A stretch of 64,000 bases of DNA from assembly GCA_947476475.1 (NCBI GenBank), contig CANJQT010000002.1:34756-98755 (forward strand), written 5' to 3'. Source of the stretch: Paracoccaceae bacterium (GTDB taxonomy: Bacteria; Pseudomonadota; Alphaproteobacteria; Rhodobacterales; Rhodobacteraceae). The notes under the pieces are model-generated. The model had not been told where the DNA came from. It saw only the letters and a program-made list of their open reading frames with translations, and searched no databases. Shown piece after piece: positions 51,260 to 59,972 of this stretch. A program made the translations under genes and the position numbers. Position 1 is the stretch's first letter. Every line of letters begins with the position of its first letter.

Positions 51260-52171
51260 ATGCATTGGGATCTGCGTCAGGCCCGTACCTTCGTTGCCGT
51301 GGCCGAATTACTCAGCTTTTCCATGGCCGCCCAGCGTTTGAATACCACGCAATCCGCCGTCAGCCGCACGGTGGCCCAGATGGAGGCTGACCTGAACGTA
51401 GCCCTTCTGGCTCGCACCACCCGCAACGTCGCCCTGACCCCTGAAGGCAGCCTTTTGCTCGAGGAGTGCCGCGAGGTCGTGGCCCATTTTGACCGCTGGA
51501 TACAGCGCGCCCGCCGCGTCGCCGATGGTCTGGCGGGCGAGGTGTCAATCGGCGTCAACGATTTTGCCGTGCAGGCCGAGGTGCCGGTTCTGATCAATCG
51601 CTTTCGTGCGCTCTATCCCGAAATTTCCTTCCGCTACCACTCGGCTACCCGCCAAGGTCAGTTGGCGGCCCTTGAGAGCGGCGACATAGACCTTGGTTTT
51701 GCCATGGGCCCCCTGACTCATCCTCAGTATCGCTCGGTCCGCACCGGACTGTACGGCCTGAACGCCCTGATGCCCAAGACGCACCGCCTAGCGCAGCACC
51801 GCAGCTTGCGTATCTCGGATCTTGCGGGCGAGGCGCTGATCCTTGGCGGCCCCAATCTCTGGGTCACCTATTTCGATTATCTCAAGCGGGTCTTCGGGGC
51901 GGCTGGCGTGGCCCTGACTGTGGCGCAAGATGTCGATGAAAGCGTGGCCATCTTTGGTCTTGTGGCTGCGGGTGTGGGGCTTACGATCTATCCCGACTGC
52001 CAAAAGCACATGACCTTGCACAATGTTGCCTCGCGCCCGATTCGCGGTTTGACCGAACAGGTTGAAACCGTCGCCGTGTGGTCGCCTCGGCACCTGTCCA
52101 AAGTGGCACGCGTCTTTGTCGACTTCATCTTGGCCGAACATGCGCCACATTCACCCAACTCGCCGGATTAA
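51260..52171 (+). CDS. LysR family regulator
   Basis: LTTR HTH (LRQARTFVAVAELLSFSMAAQRLNTTQSAVSRTVAQMEADLNVALLARTTRNVALTPEG). Confidence 0.94.
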   Translation: MHWDLRQARTFVAVAELLSFSMAAQRLNTTQSAVSRTVAQMEADLNVALLARTTRNVALTPEGSLLLEECREVVAHFDRWIQRARRVADGLAGEVSIGVNDFAVQAEVPVLINRFRALYPEISFRYHSATRQGQLAALESGDIDLGFAMGPLTHPQYRSVRTGLYGLNALMPKTHRLAQHRSLRISDLAGEALILGGPNLWVTYFDYLKRVFGAAGVALTVAQDVDESVAIFGLVAAGVGLTIYPDCQKHMTLHNVASRPIRGLTEQVETVAVWSPRHLSKVARVFVDFILAEHAPHSPNSPD

Positions 52172-52188
52172 TGCCAAAATCACATATA

Positions 52189-52238
52189 TTTATAGAAAAT
52201 CACCATTTGTCTTGTCTTAATCCCTGGCTGAAATTTGC
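52189..52238 (+). promoter_or_regulatory. Conserved promoter element, copy 2 (amidase)
   Basis: tttatagaaaatcaccATTTGTCTTGTCTTAAT-N7-TGAAATTTGC. Confidence 0.75.
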
Positions 52239-52285
52239 CTGAGGCCAGCCAAATCTTATGGCTGCCACAGACTGGGAAGCCCCTC

Positions 52286-53752
52286 ATGACAGCAGTGCAG
52301 ATACCAGCATCCCTTTCCTTGGCGGAATATGCGGGGCTTGACGCAACCGCCCTTGCCGCCCTGATAGCGAAGGGCGAGGTCAGCATCGCCGAGGTCGCCG
52401 CCTCTGCTCATGCAGCGATCGCCCGGGCCAATCCTACGGTCAAGGCAGTGGTTGAGGTCTATCCCGATAGCTTGTCTAACCGCCTGCCCAACCGTGCGGA
52501 AGGCCCCTTCAAAGGTGTACCCTTTCTGATTAAGGACGTGGGCGAACATTTCGCCGGGCACAAACTCGAGAACTGTTCGCGTCTTTGCCAGGGTTTTGTG
52601 GTGGCGGCGGACAGTAACTTTGGCATGCTCGTTAAAGCCAGCGGCATCAATCTGGTCGGCCGCAGTGCAACGCCTGAGTTCTCAATGGCGCTTTGCGCCG
52701 ATACGTTGCTTTACGGTGCTACCTCTAATCCGTGGAAAGCGGGCTATTCAACCTCAGGCTCTTCTGGCGGTGCGGCGGCAGCTGTGGTCTCCGGTATGGT
52801 GCCAATTGCGCACGCTTCCGACCTCGGCGGCTCCACTCGCGGGCCAGCGGCCTGGTGTGGCGGCGTGGGCCTTCACCCGTCGCGCGGGCGAGTATCATCT
52901 GGACCAGCCCGAGATGAAAGTCGTCTGGGCATGTCCCAGTCCTCGGTCATCACCCGCACAATGCGCGATACCGCCGCAATGCTCCAGGCCCTGTCTCACC
53001 CCTTTCCCGGCGATCCCTTCATAATCCGCCAGGCCGAGCGCCCCTATGCCGACTACCTGAACGGCCCGGGGCGAAGGCTGCGCATCGGCTGGTCTGCCGA
53101 CCCCATGATGGATGCCCCCGTCGATCCCGAAATCGCGGCTACCGTCCAAGCCACGGCTGAAGTGCTCTCAGAGCTCGGCCATATTGTCGAAAAATCCGCC
53201 CCCGATTTCGATCTGGTCGCAATGGACCGAATGCTGACCGCCCTGTGGTTCTTCCAGTTCGACCGCTATCTCGATGCACTGGGCGAACGTTCGGGCCGCA
53301 AGGTTGGCGCCGCTACGGTCGAGGCAGCGACCCTGCGTTTTTACGACTATGCTAAGAGTTTGACGCCCGAGGACTACCTGCAAGCGACCGAGCAACTGAA
53401 CGGCTTTCGCCGCAAGATCGGCCAATGGTTTGACCGTTATGACATATGGCTCTCGCCTACATGCGCCCAGGTCGCCAAGCCCAATGGAATCTATGGCATG
53501 AACATTGATGTGCCTCCATTGCAGTTTCTTCAACATGAACAGGCCCCTTGCCAGTTCATGACCTGGGCCAATGTCTGCGGAGCGCCAGCAATTTCATTAC
53601 CTCTGGGGATGCATTCCACCGACCTGCCCATCGGCATTCAACTTTCGGCCCGTCCGGGCCATGAGGAACATCTCATCGGTCTTGGCGCAGAACTGGAACT
53701 GGCAATGCCCTGGGCGGGGCGCACTCCGCCGTTGCATGTCACTCGCCTCTGA
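52286..53752 (+). CDS. Amidase-signature hydrolase (NylA-like)
   Basis: GVPFLIKDV, TSGSSGGAAAAV, GGSTRGPAAWCGGVGLHPSRGR; start ATG 52286. Confidence 0.88.
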   Translation: MTAVQIPASLSLAEYAGLDATALAALIAKGEVSIAEVAASAHAAIARANPTVKAVVEVYPDSLSNRLPNRAEGPFKGVPFLIKDVGEHFAGHKLENCSRLCQGFVVAADSNFGMLVKASGINLVGRSATPEFSMALCADTLLYGATSNPWKAGYSTSGSSGGAAAAVVSGMVPIAHASDLGGSTRGPAAWCGGVGLHPSRGRVSSGPARDESRLGMSQSSVITRTMRDTAAMLQALSHPFPGDPFIIRQAERPYADYLNGPGRRLRIGWSADPMMDAPVDPEIAATVQATAEVLSELGHIVEKSAPDFDLVAMDRMLTALWFFQFDRYLDALGERSGRKVGAATVEAATLRFYDYAKSLTPEDYLQATEQLNGFRRKIGQWFDRYDIWLSPTCAQVAKPNGIYGMNIDVPPLQFLQHEQAPCQFMTWANVCGAPAISLPLGMHSTDLPIGIQLSARPGHEEHLIGLGAELELAMPWAGRTPPLHVTRL

Positions 53753-54096
53753 CTGGACCTATTCGACCCAGCCGCCTACGTCTTTCCGTTTGCCGCGTTG
53801 CCTCTAGGTATTGCTTTGCGGGGCACTGTGAGACGAATCCGAACCAGTCTGAGTTTTCTATGAACGACAGTCTGCTACACCGCAAAGTCCACCAAGATAC
53901 TTTCGGAACATTCTGGTGAGTTACCCGCCAAGCTCTAAAGCGAGTCTGGCGAGAATGCCGTCAGATCCAACAGCGCAGCCTTCATGAGTTACGGCGGTTG
54001 CGTGCCGCGCAACCATAATATTACAGCGATATCAAACGCCTAGAGCGCAAATTAAACAGTCATTTGTTTGCTTGTGCATTTATTGTCAACGCCATG

Positions 54097-54306
54097 TCAA
54101 CGTTTGCGGAATAGCTGCCCAAAAGCAGGGCTTGCTACCCACCGGTTGATCCGATCCCCATGCGCCGCGGGGAGCGGAAAACTCCCATGCATAACGTGCC
54201 ATTGACTCAACTGCACGGGGCTGAGAAAAGTACCGGACTTCACCTGCTCATAAAGGTTCGTCCGCCGGATACTGAGCATTTCGCACACTTGTTTTGCGCG
54301 CAGGAT
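54097..54306 (-). pseudogene. AlpA-type excisionase/phage regulator remnant
   Basis: VCEMLSIRRTNLYEQVKSGTFLSPVQLSQ...DRINRWVAS resembles AlpA-family HTH; short, next to tRNA-Lys. Confidence 0.5.
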
Positions 54307-54508
54307 GCGGTCTTACTGGGTGCAGTTATGTTGGGCTTGTATTACGGTTTTCTCCTCGTGCTTCCGTTAGGGGCAGAAGGAAAAGGCGGATATACACAAT
54401 TCTATCGCACATCGCTGGGTTGATCGAATCGGCACCTCCTGCTCGGTATCTCAGCGACTTACAGTGGATATTGGCGGCTTGTGTCCATATGCAGTAGTTA
54501 TTTTCTTC

Positions 54509-54530
54509 TAAAAATCAATATATTGATTTT
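54509..54530. repeat. Perfect 22-bp AT-rich palindrome
   Basis: AAAAATCAATATATTGATTTTT. Confidence 0.85.
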
Positions 54531-54970
54531 TTCCCAACCTAATATCCACTTACTCGACCACTTAGCACGATTGGCATGATTAGCGCGGTCTGCGACGCGA
54601 GGAGCGAAGGCCAAGGGGAGGGCATTGCTGGCAACGTCGAGGCATTCTTCTGCTACCGGTTATGGATTTGCCCGGCTAAGTAGGTTTTCATGAAATTGGC
54701 ACAAGCCGATGGCGCTTGGAGTGGACATACGTGCCAGCAACAGAGCCTGTCGCAGGCACCGCGCCGCAGGTCGGTCCTGCTAGTTCTAATCATGGTAGGC
54801 TGTGTTTGTCGTGGGTAAAGGGCAGCAAGAACTGATGTGCGGCAGCCGACAAAACTAAGTCAACATACGCTGAATGTTTGCAGAGATCCGGCTTCATCCA
54901 ATAGCTTCCGACGTGTATCGAGGATAACTGCGCAACCCGGGCGCAACCCCGCGCCACCCAGAAAAACAAA

Positions 54971-54996
54971 GGGCTCAGGTTTTTCAACCTAAGCCC
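54971..54996 (-). terminator. Intrinsic terminator of tRNA-Lys
   Basis: minus strand GGGCTTAGGTT-GAAA-AACCTGAGCCC followed by TTTGTTTTT. Confidence 0.85.
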
Positions 54997-55006
54997 CTGT
55001 TATGAT

Positions 55007-55082
55007 TGGTGAGCCGGTCGGGATCCGAACCCGAGACCTACTGATTAAAAGTCAGTTGCTCTACCAGCTGAGCTACCGGCCC
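55007..55082 (-). tRNA. tRNA-Lys (anticodon TTT), CCA encoded
   Basis: GGGCCGGTAGCTCAGCTGGTAGAGCAACTGACTTTTAATCAGTAGGTCTCGGGTTCGGATCCCGACCGGCTCACCA folds as a cloverleaf. Confidence 0.97.
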
Positions 55083-55178
55083 ATCACAGGCCGCTCTTTA
55101 TGAACCCAGCCGGGGGTGGTCAAGTGCAAAAGCGGCGGCCACTGGCAAAAAGCTTCGGGCGAGCGTATATCCGGCCAC

Positions 55179-56018
55179 ATGAAAGAACCATGCGCACAGG
55201 GCGGCCTTGCATTCTTGAAAATGCACGGCGCAGGGAATGACTTCGTGATCATCGATTCACGAGGCCGCCAAGCCGTGACTACCCCGTCCCTTGCCCGCGC
55301 GCTGGGCGATCGCAACCGCGGCGTCGGCTTTGATCAACTGGCCGAGATTCGCAGTTCCGCCGACGCCGACTTCGCACTCGATTTCTGGAACTCCGATGGC
55401 AGCCGCGCCGGTGCCTGCGGCAATGCAAGCCGCTGCGTCGCCGATCTGGTCATGGGACAGACCGGGCAGCGGCGTGTAACCTTCACCACCGCCCGGGGTA
55501 CACTTGAGGCCGAACGCACCGCCGATGGCCGTGTGAGTGTCAACATGGGCAAGCCGCAGCTTGACTGGGATCAGGTGCCCCTTGCCCAGCCCAGCGACAC
55601 CGTCCATTTGCCGCTTCCCGGCGATCCCTCGGCTGTCGGGATGGGTAACCCGCATTGCGTGTTCTTCGTGCCGGACGCTGGCGCCGTTGATTTGCCCCGC
55701 GACGGTGCCGCGATGGAACGCCACCCCTTTTTCCCGCAAGCCACCAATGTCGAATTTGCCAGCGTGATCGGCCCCGACCATCTGCGCATGCGCGTCTGGG
55801 AACGCGGCGCGGGTATCACGCTGGCCTGCGGGTCTGGCGCCTGCGCCACCGCAGTTGCAGCACACCGCCGTGGCCTGACCGGACGGCAGGTCACGCTGGA
55901 CCTTGACGGTGGCCAGCTTTTAATCGACTGGCGCGACGATGGTGTCTGGATGACCGGCCCCACTGCGCTCGTGTTCGAAGGCATCCTTTCGCATGACTTT
56001 GTGAAAATGCACGCATGA
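55179..56018 (+). CDS. dapF: Diaminopimelate epimerase
   Basis: [35 protein letters not shown]. Confidence 0.95.
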   Translation: MKEPCAQGGLAFLKMHGAGNDFVIIDSRGRQAVTTPSLARALGDRNRGVGFDQLAEIRSSADADFALDFWNSDGSRAGACGNASRCVADLVMGQTGQRRVTFTTARGTLEAERTADGRVSVNMGKPQLDWDQVPLAQPSDTVHLPLPGDPSAVGMGNPHCVFFVPDAGAVDLPRDGAAMERHPFFPQATNVEFASVIGPDHLRMRVWERGAGITLACGSGACATAVAAHRRGLTGRQVTLDLDGGQLLIDWRDDGVWMTGPTALVFEGILSHDFVKMHA

Positions 56019-57271
56019 CCGCCGCCCCAATCTTTGCCACGCTTGGCTGTCGGCTGAACGCCTATGAAACCGAAGCGATGAAGGAATTGGCCGCCGCTGC
56101 CGGCGTAGAAGGCGCGGTCGTCGTCAATACCTGCGCCGTGACTGCCGAGGCGGTTCGGAAGGCCAAACAGGAAATCCGCCGCCTCGCCCGCGAAAACCCT
56201 GGCGCACCACTGATCGTTACCGGCTGCGCCGCGCAGACAGAACCCGAAACCTTTGCCGCCATGCCCGAAGTGACCCGTGTCATCGGTAATACCGAAAAGA
56301 TGCAGGCTGAAACCTGGGCGGGCCTCAAGGCCCCGGACCTGATCGGCAGCACTGAACGCATCCAGGTGGACGACATCATGTCGGTGAAGGAAACCGCCGG
56401 TCACCTGATTGACGGCTTCGGTCGCCACCGCGCCTATGTGCAGGTGCAAAACGGTTGCGACCATCGCTGCACCTTCTGCATCATCCCCTATGGGCGCGGC
56501 AATTCCCGGTCCGTCCCCGCAGGCGTGGTGATCGACCAGATAAGGCGGCTGGTGGACAAGGGCTTCCTCGAGGTCGTTCTGACCGGCGTTGACCTTACCT
56601 CCTGGGGGGGCGACCTGCCCGGTGCGCCCCGCCTTGGCGATCTGGTCATGCGTATCCTGCGCCTCATCCCCGACCTGCCCCGCCTGCGCATCTCCTCGAT
56701 CGATTCAATCGAGGCTGACGAAAACCTCATGCTGGCCATTGCCACCGAGCCGCGCCTGATGCCGCACCTCCACCTCAGCCTTCAGGCAGGGGATGACATG
56801 ATCCTCAAACGTATGAAGCGGCGCCATCTGCGGGATGACGCAATCCGCTTTTGCGAAGAGGCCCGCAAACTTCGTCCCGACCTGATTTTCGGGGCAGACA
56901 TCATTGCCGGTTTCCCGACTGAGACGGATGCCATGTTCGAGAATTCGCTGAAGCTTGTCACCGACTGCGGCCTGACTTTCCTGCACGTCTTTCCCTACAG
57001 CCCGCGCAAAGGCACCCCTGCCGCCCGCATGCCACAGGTAAGGGGCCCTATCATCCGCGAACGCGCCGCTGAACTGCGCAGGCTGGGCGCCGAGCAGCTG
57101 CAACGGCACCTTGTCGCGCAAGATGGCCAAACCCACCGGATCCTTACTGAAAGCCCACGCATGGGCCGCACCGAACAGTTCACCGAAGTGATATTCGCCA
57201 GCGACCAACCCGAAGGTCAGATCGTGAGCCGGTCCATTGCTGGTCACCTAGGACACACGCTTTTGGCCTAG
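56015..57271 (+). CDS. mtaB: tRNA t6A37 methylthiotransferase
   Basis: MTTase N-terminal Cys and radical-SAM motif [19 protein letters not shown]. Confidence 0.94.
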   Translation: MTAAPIFATLGCRLNAYETEAMKELAAAAGVEGAVVVNTCAVTAEAVRKAKQEIRRLARENPGAPLIVTGCAAQTEPETFAAMPEVTRVIGNTEKMQAETWAGLKAPDLIGSTERIQVDDIMSVKETAGHLIDGFGRHRAYVQVQNGCDHRCTFCIIPYGRGNSRSVPAGVVIDQIRRLVDKGFLEVVLTGVDLTSWGGDLPGAPRLGDLVMRILRLIPDLPRLRISSIDSIEADENLMLAIATEPRLMPHLHLSLQAGDDMILKRMKRRHLRDDAIRFCEEARKLRPDLIFGADIIAGFPTETDAMFENSLKLVTDCGLTFLHVFPYSPRKGTPAARMPQVRGPIIRERAAELRRLGAEQLQRHLVAQDGQTHRILTESPRMGRTEQFTEVIFASDQPEGQIVSRSIAGHLGHTLLA

Positions 57272-57493
57272 GCGGCGAAGGCACGGTACCTAGGCAGTCT
57301 TGTCGAACCACGGGGCATTTCAAGCGGCGCCGAATGCGATCTGGCCCCGTCAGCCCCAAAAAACCTATGCTGTCGGCAAGCAAATCAGGCAAGTATCAAG
57401 CGCCGCCCACACCGTTGATGCGCGTCAATGGCTGTTTGGACGATCTTTGTATTCTGAAAGGTGGACGTGTGCCTTTTATGATCGGAGGATGCA

Positions 57494-57895
57494 ATGAAAT
57501 ATGCTGCAATTGCACTGGTGATAGCGTCGGCTGGCCTTTGGCTATCACCCGCGAATGCCGAGGACGAGGATGTTGGCAAGGTGCTTTACACGCAGTTTTG
57601 CGCCGCCTGCCACGGTGCCGAAGGCAAGGGCGGCGGGGAACTTGCCGATTTGCTGACAGTGCCGGTACCCCAGCTGACCGGGCTGTCCGCCGCCAATGAC
57701 GGCGAATTTCCGATGTTGCGTGTGATTCATGTCATTGACGGGCGCTCTGGCCTAAGGGCACACAGCGGGCCGATGCCTGTTTTTGGCTCGATGTTCGACT
57801 CTCACGCTGCCGAACGTGGCTATGGCGCAATTGTCGAAACACGCGGGCGCATCCTGTCCGTCGCAACCTATCTGGAATCCATCCAGACGAAATAA
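57494..57895 (+). CDS. Class I cytochrome c, periplasmic
   Basis: Signal peptide (…LSPANAED) and CAACH heme motif. Confidence 0.88.
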   Translation: MKYAAIALVIASAGLWLSPANAEDEDVGKVLYTQFCAACHGAEGKGGGELADLLTVPVPQLTGLSAANDGEFPMLRVIHVIDGRSGLRAHSGPMPVFGSMFDSHAAERGYGAIVETRGRILSVATYLESIQTK

Positions 57896-57947
57896 ATTGG
57901 TCGGGGGGCGCGCAAGGGCGGCGTTGCGTCAGCCACGCTGCGGCGTG

Positions 57948-58742
57948 TCACGCCTTGTCGCGGACCTGAAGATGGTTGCCAGCGCCGGGTTTGACCTCGA
58001 ACCGGGGGAGTGACCGTAAAAGGTCAGACAGTTTTGGTTTGCCAAAGCTGCGCGAATCGAAATCGGGGTAAAGCTGGGTGATGAATTGCCCCAACTGGCC
58101 CAGCGCATACCAGTCCTGATCGGCATTGATCTTGCGCATCGCCTCAAGAATCATCGGGATGGCCTCAGCCGCCGGACGCTTGGCCAGTGTCACCTCAGCG
58201 GGTTTGTCGGCGCGGGCGGGCGGCTTTGCCATCGCAACAATGGCCTCGGGGGATTTCACTGCCGGCGCGGGCGGTGGCGGAGCGGGTTGTTCGACATTGC
58301 TCACGATATTCTCGATCAGCACAAATCGGTTGCAGACCTTGCGCAAACTCTCCGGCGTCTTGGCCTCGCCGATGCCGATCACCTGTTGGCCATCTTCGCG
58401 GATACGGCTGGCCAGACGGGTGAAGTCGCTGTCAGACGAGACGAGAACAAACCCGTCCACCTTGCCTGCATGCAGGATGTCCATCGCGTCGATCACCAGC
58501 CCAATGTCAGAGGCATTCTTGCCCTTTGTGTTGGCCGATTGCTGGTGCATTACCAGCCCAAGGTTGCGGGCCTGCTCTTTCCACGGTGCAAGCGCGCTGC
58601 TGGACCAGTCCCCATAGACACGCCTGACCGAAGGTTCACCGAACGAGGCAATTTCGTCCAGGATTGCGGCCGCATGGCGTGCCGGAATATTGTCTGCGTC
58701 GATCAGGACGGCAAGAAGGGGGGCGGCGCGCTGACTCTGCAT
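57948..58742 (-). CDS. NYN-domain protein with C-terminal OST-HTH/LOTUS domain
   Basis: AVLIDADNIP; SDIGLVIDAMDIL; FVLVSSDSDFTRLASRIREDG; C-terminal LOTUS-like module. Confidence 0.88.
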   Translation of the reverse strand: MQSQRAAPLLAVLIDADNIPARHAAAILDEIASFGEPSVRRVYGDWSSSALAPWKEQARNLGLVMHQQSANTKGKNASDIGLVIDAMDILHAGKVDGFVLVSSDSDFTRLASRIREDGQQVIGIGEAKTPESLRKVCNRFVLIENIVSNVEQPAPPPPAPAVKSPEAIVAMAKPPARADKPAEVTLAKRPAAEAIPMILEAMRKINADQDWYALGQLGQFITQLYPDFDSRSFGKPKLSDLLRSLPRFEVKPGAGNHLQVRDKA

Positions 58743-58910
58743 CGGGACTCCTGGCAATTTGCGATGTCTGTGTGGCCAGACCATGTAGCGTGCCGTTGGC
58801 TGGCGCAATGTACAACAGCGATGCTCCAGCTTTGATTGCTTAAGTCAACCCGGATGGGCTTGAGAGTGTTTCCGGGCCGACATCCTTGAGGTATGCGCGA
58901 ACGGCTCCTG

Positions 58911-59972
58911 CTACAATCGCGATGTCGTCGGGAAGCGGCTCTTCAGCCGCTCCACCGGCTTTTCCACCAGAAACCATGAAGCGATGGCGACAAAAATGGT
59001 CACCGCCGTGACGACCAGAAACGTCTGCAGACCCCTTTCGGAAAGTGAGGGAAACACTCTTCTTAATGCCCACCAGACCAACAGGTGGTACATGAACACC
59101 GCGTAGCTGATCTGGCTGACGTAGCGCGACAGTCTCGAGCCGAGTGCCCAGCCGACCGGTCCGCCATAACCCTGATAGGCTCCGACGACGATCACCCCAA
59201 GGGCCGGCATGCTCAGGATCCGGTAGCTGGAGCTGAGGTGGAAGCCCTCCCACAGAAAGAGTGGCGCGAAGATGACAGCGACGCTTGCCGCCAGCGACCA
59301 GCGCGAACGAAGAACCGGGCAAACGGGTTCGTGGCGCTGCAGCAGATAGGCAAATGCGCCAAAGGCGATAGGGGTTCCGCTCAACAGAAGTTCAATCGAC
59401 CAGCCATCCAGGCCCATTGCCCGACCATTGGTCCGAATAAAGCTCAGGGCGACGATCAGTGCCAATGTAACGACGTAGATGCCCGGCAACGGTAGTAGCA
59501 GGATCACCAGAGGCCAGAGCAGATAGAACTGTTCGAGGATATTGAGGCTCCAAAGGTGACCGGCCACCCAGGGCGTGAATCCCTCGATCATCGCAAAGCG
59601 GACATTTGAAAGCTGCAACAGGTGCCATCCTGCCTCGGCCCGAAACCCGTCAATGTCAAAGATCGAGCTGACCAGAACCAGAATGGCCAGCGCTGGAAAC
59701 AACCTGAGTGCCCGCCGGACATAGAAATTCAGGATGTTGATTTGCCCGCCCCGTTCTTTGGCGGAATAAAGGATATGGGTAATCAGAAACCCACTGACGG
59801 TGAAGAAAAGCGCGACCCGCAACCCTTCGGTCATCGTGTTTTCGTCGAACAGGTGGACATAAAGGACACCAAGCATCGCAAGCGCCCGCAAACCGTCGAT
59901 CTGCGGGCGCCGCGCTGCCTTGTCCGGCAAGTCAGCTGAGGCGTTTGCCAATTGGCCGTTGGCGGTCGTCAA
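58911..59972 (-). CDS. Acyltransferase 3 family protein
   Basis: QIDGLRALAMLGVLYVHLF; FFTVSGFLITHIL; FYVRRALRLFPAL. Confidence 0.92.
   Translation of the reverse strand: MTTANGQLANASADLPDKAARRPQIDGLRALAMLGVLYVHLFDENTMTEGLRVALFFTVSGFLITHILYSAKERGGQINILNFYVRRALRLFPALAILVLVSSIFDIDGFRAEAGWHLLQLSNVRFAMIEGFTPWVAGHLWSLNILEQFYLLWPLVILLLPLPGIYVVTLALIVALSFIRTNGRAMGLDGWSIELLLSGTPIAFGAFAYLLQRHEPVCPVLRSRWSLAASVAVIFAPLFLWEGFHLSSSYRILSMPALGVIVVGAYQGYGGPVGWALGSRLSRYVSQISYAVFMYHLLVWWALRRVFPSLSERGLQTFLVVTAVTIFVAIASWFLVEKPVERLKSRFPTTSRL

Noticed and set aside
52225-52238. TGGC-N6-TTGC as a sigma-54 promoter upstream of the amidase
   Set aside because: Spacing is one base short of the -24/-12 consensus and the other two element copies lack it.
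32079-53840. Shared ATCCGAACC 9-mer near 32.08 kb, 53.83 kb and in tRNA-Lys as a possible att site
   Set aside because: Only 9 nt match; too short to support integration without a longer direct repeat.
54160-54497. Small plus-strand ORFs near tRNA-Lys
   Set aside because: No family resemblance; antisense to or overlapping the AlpA-like remnant.
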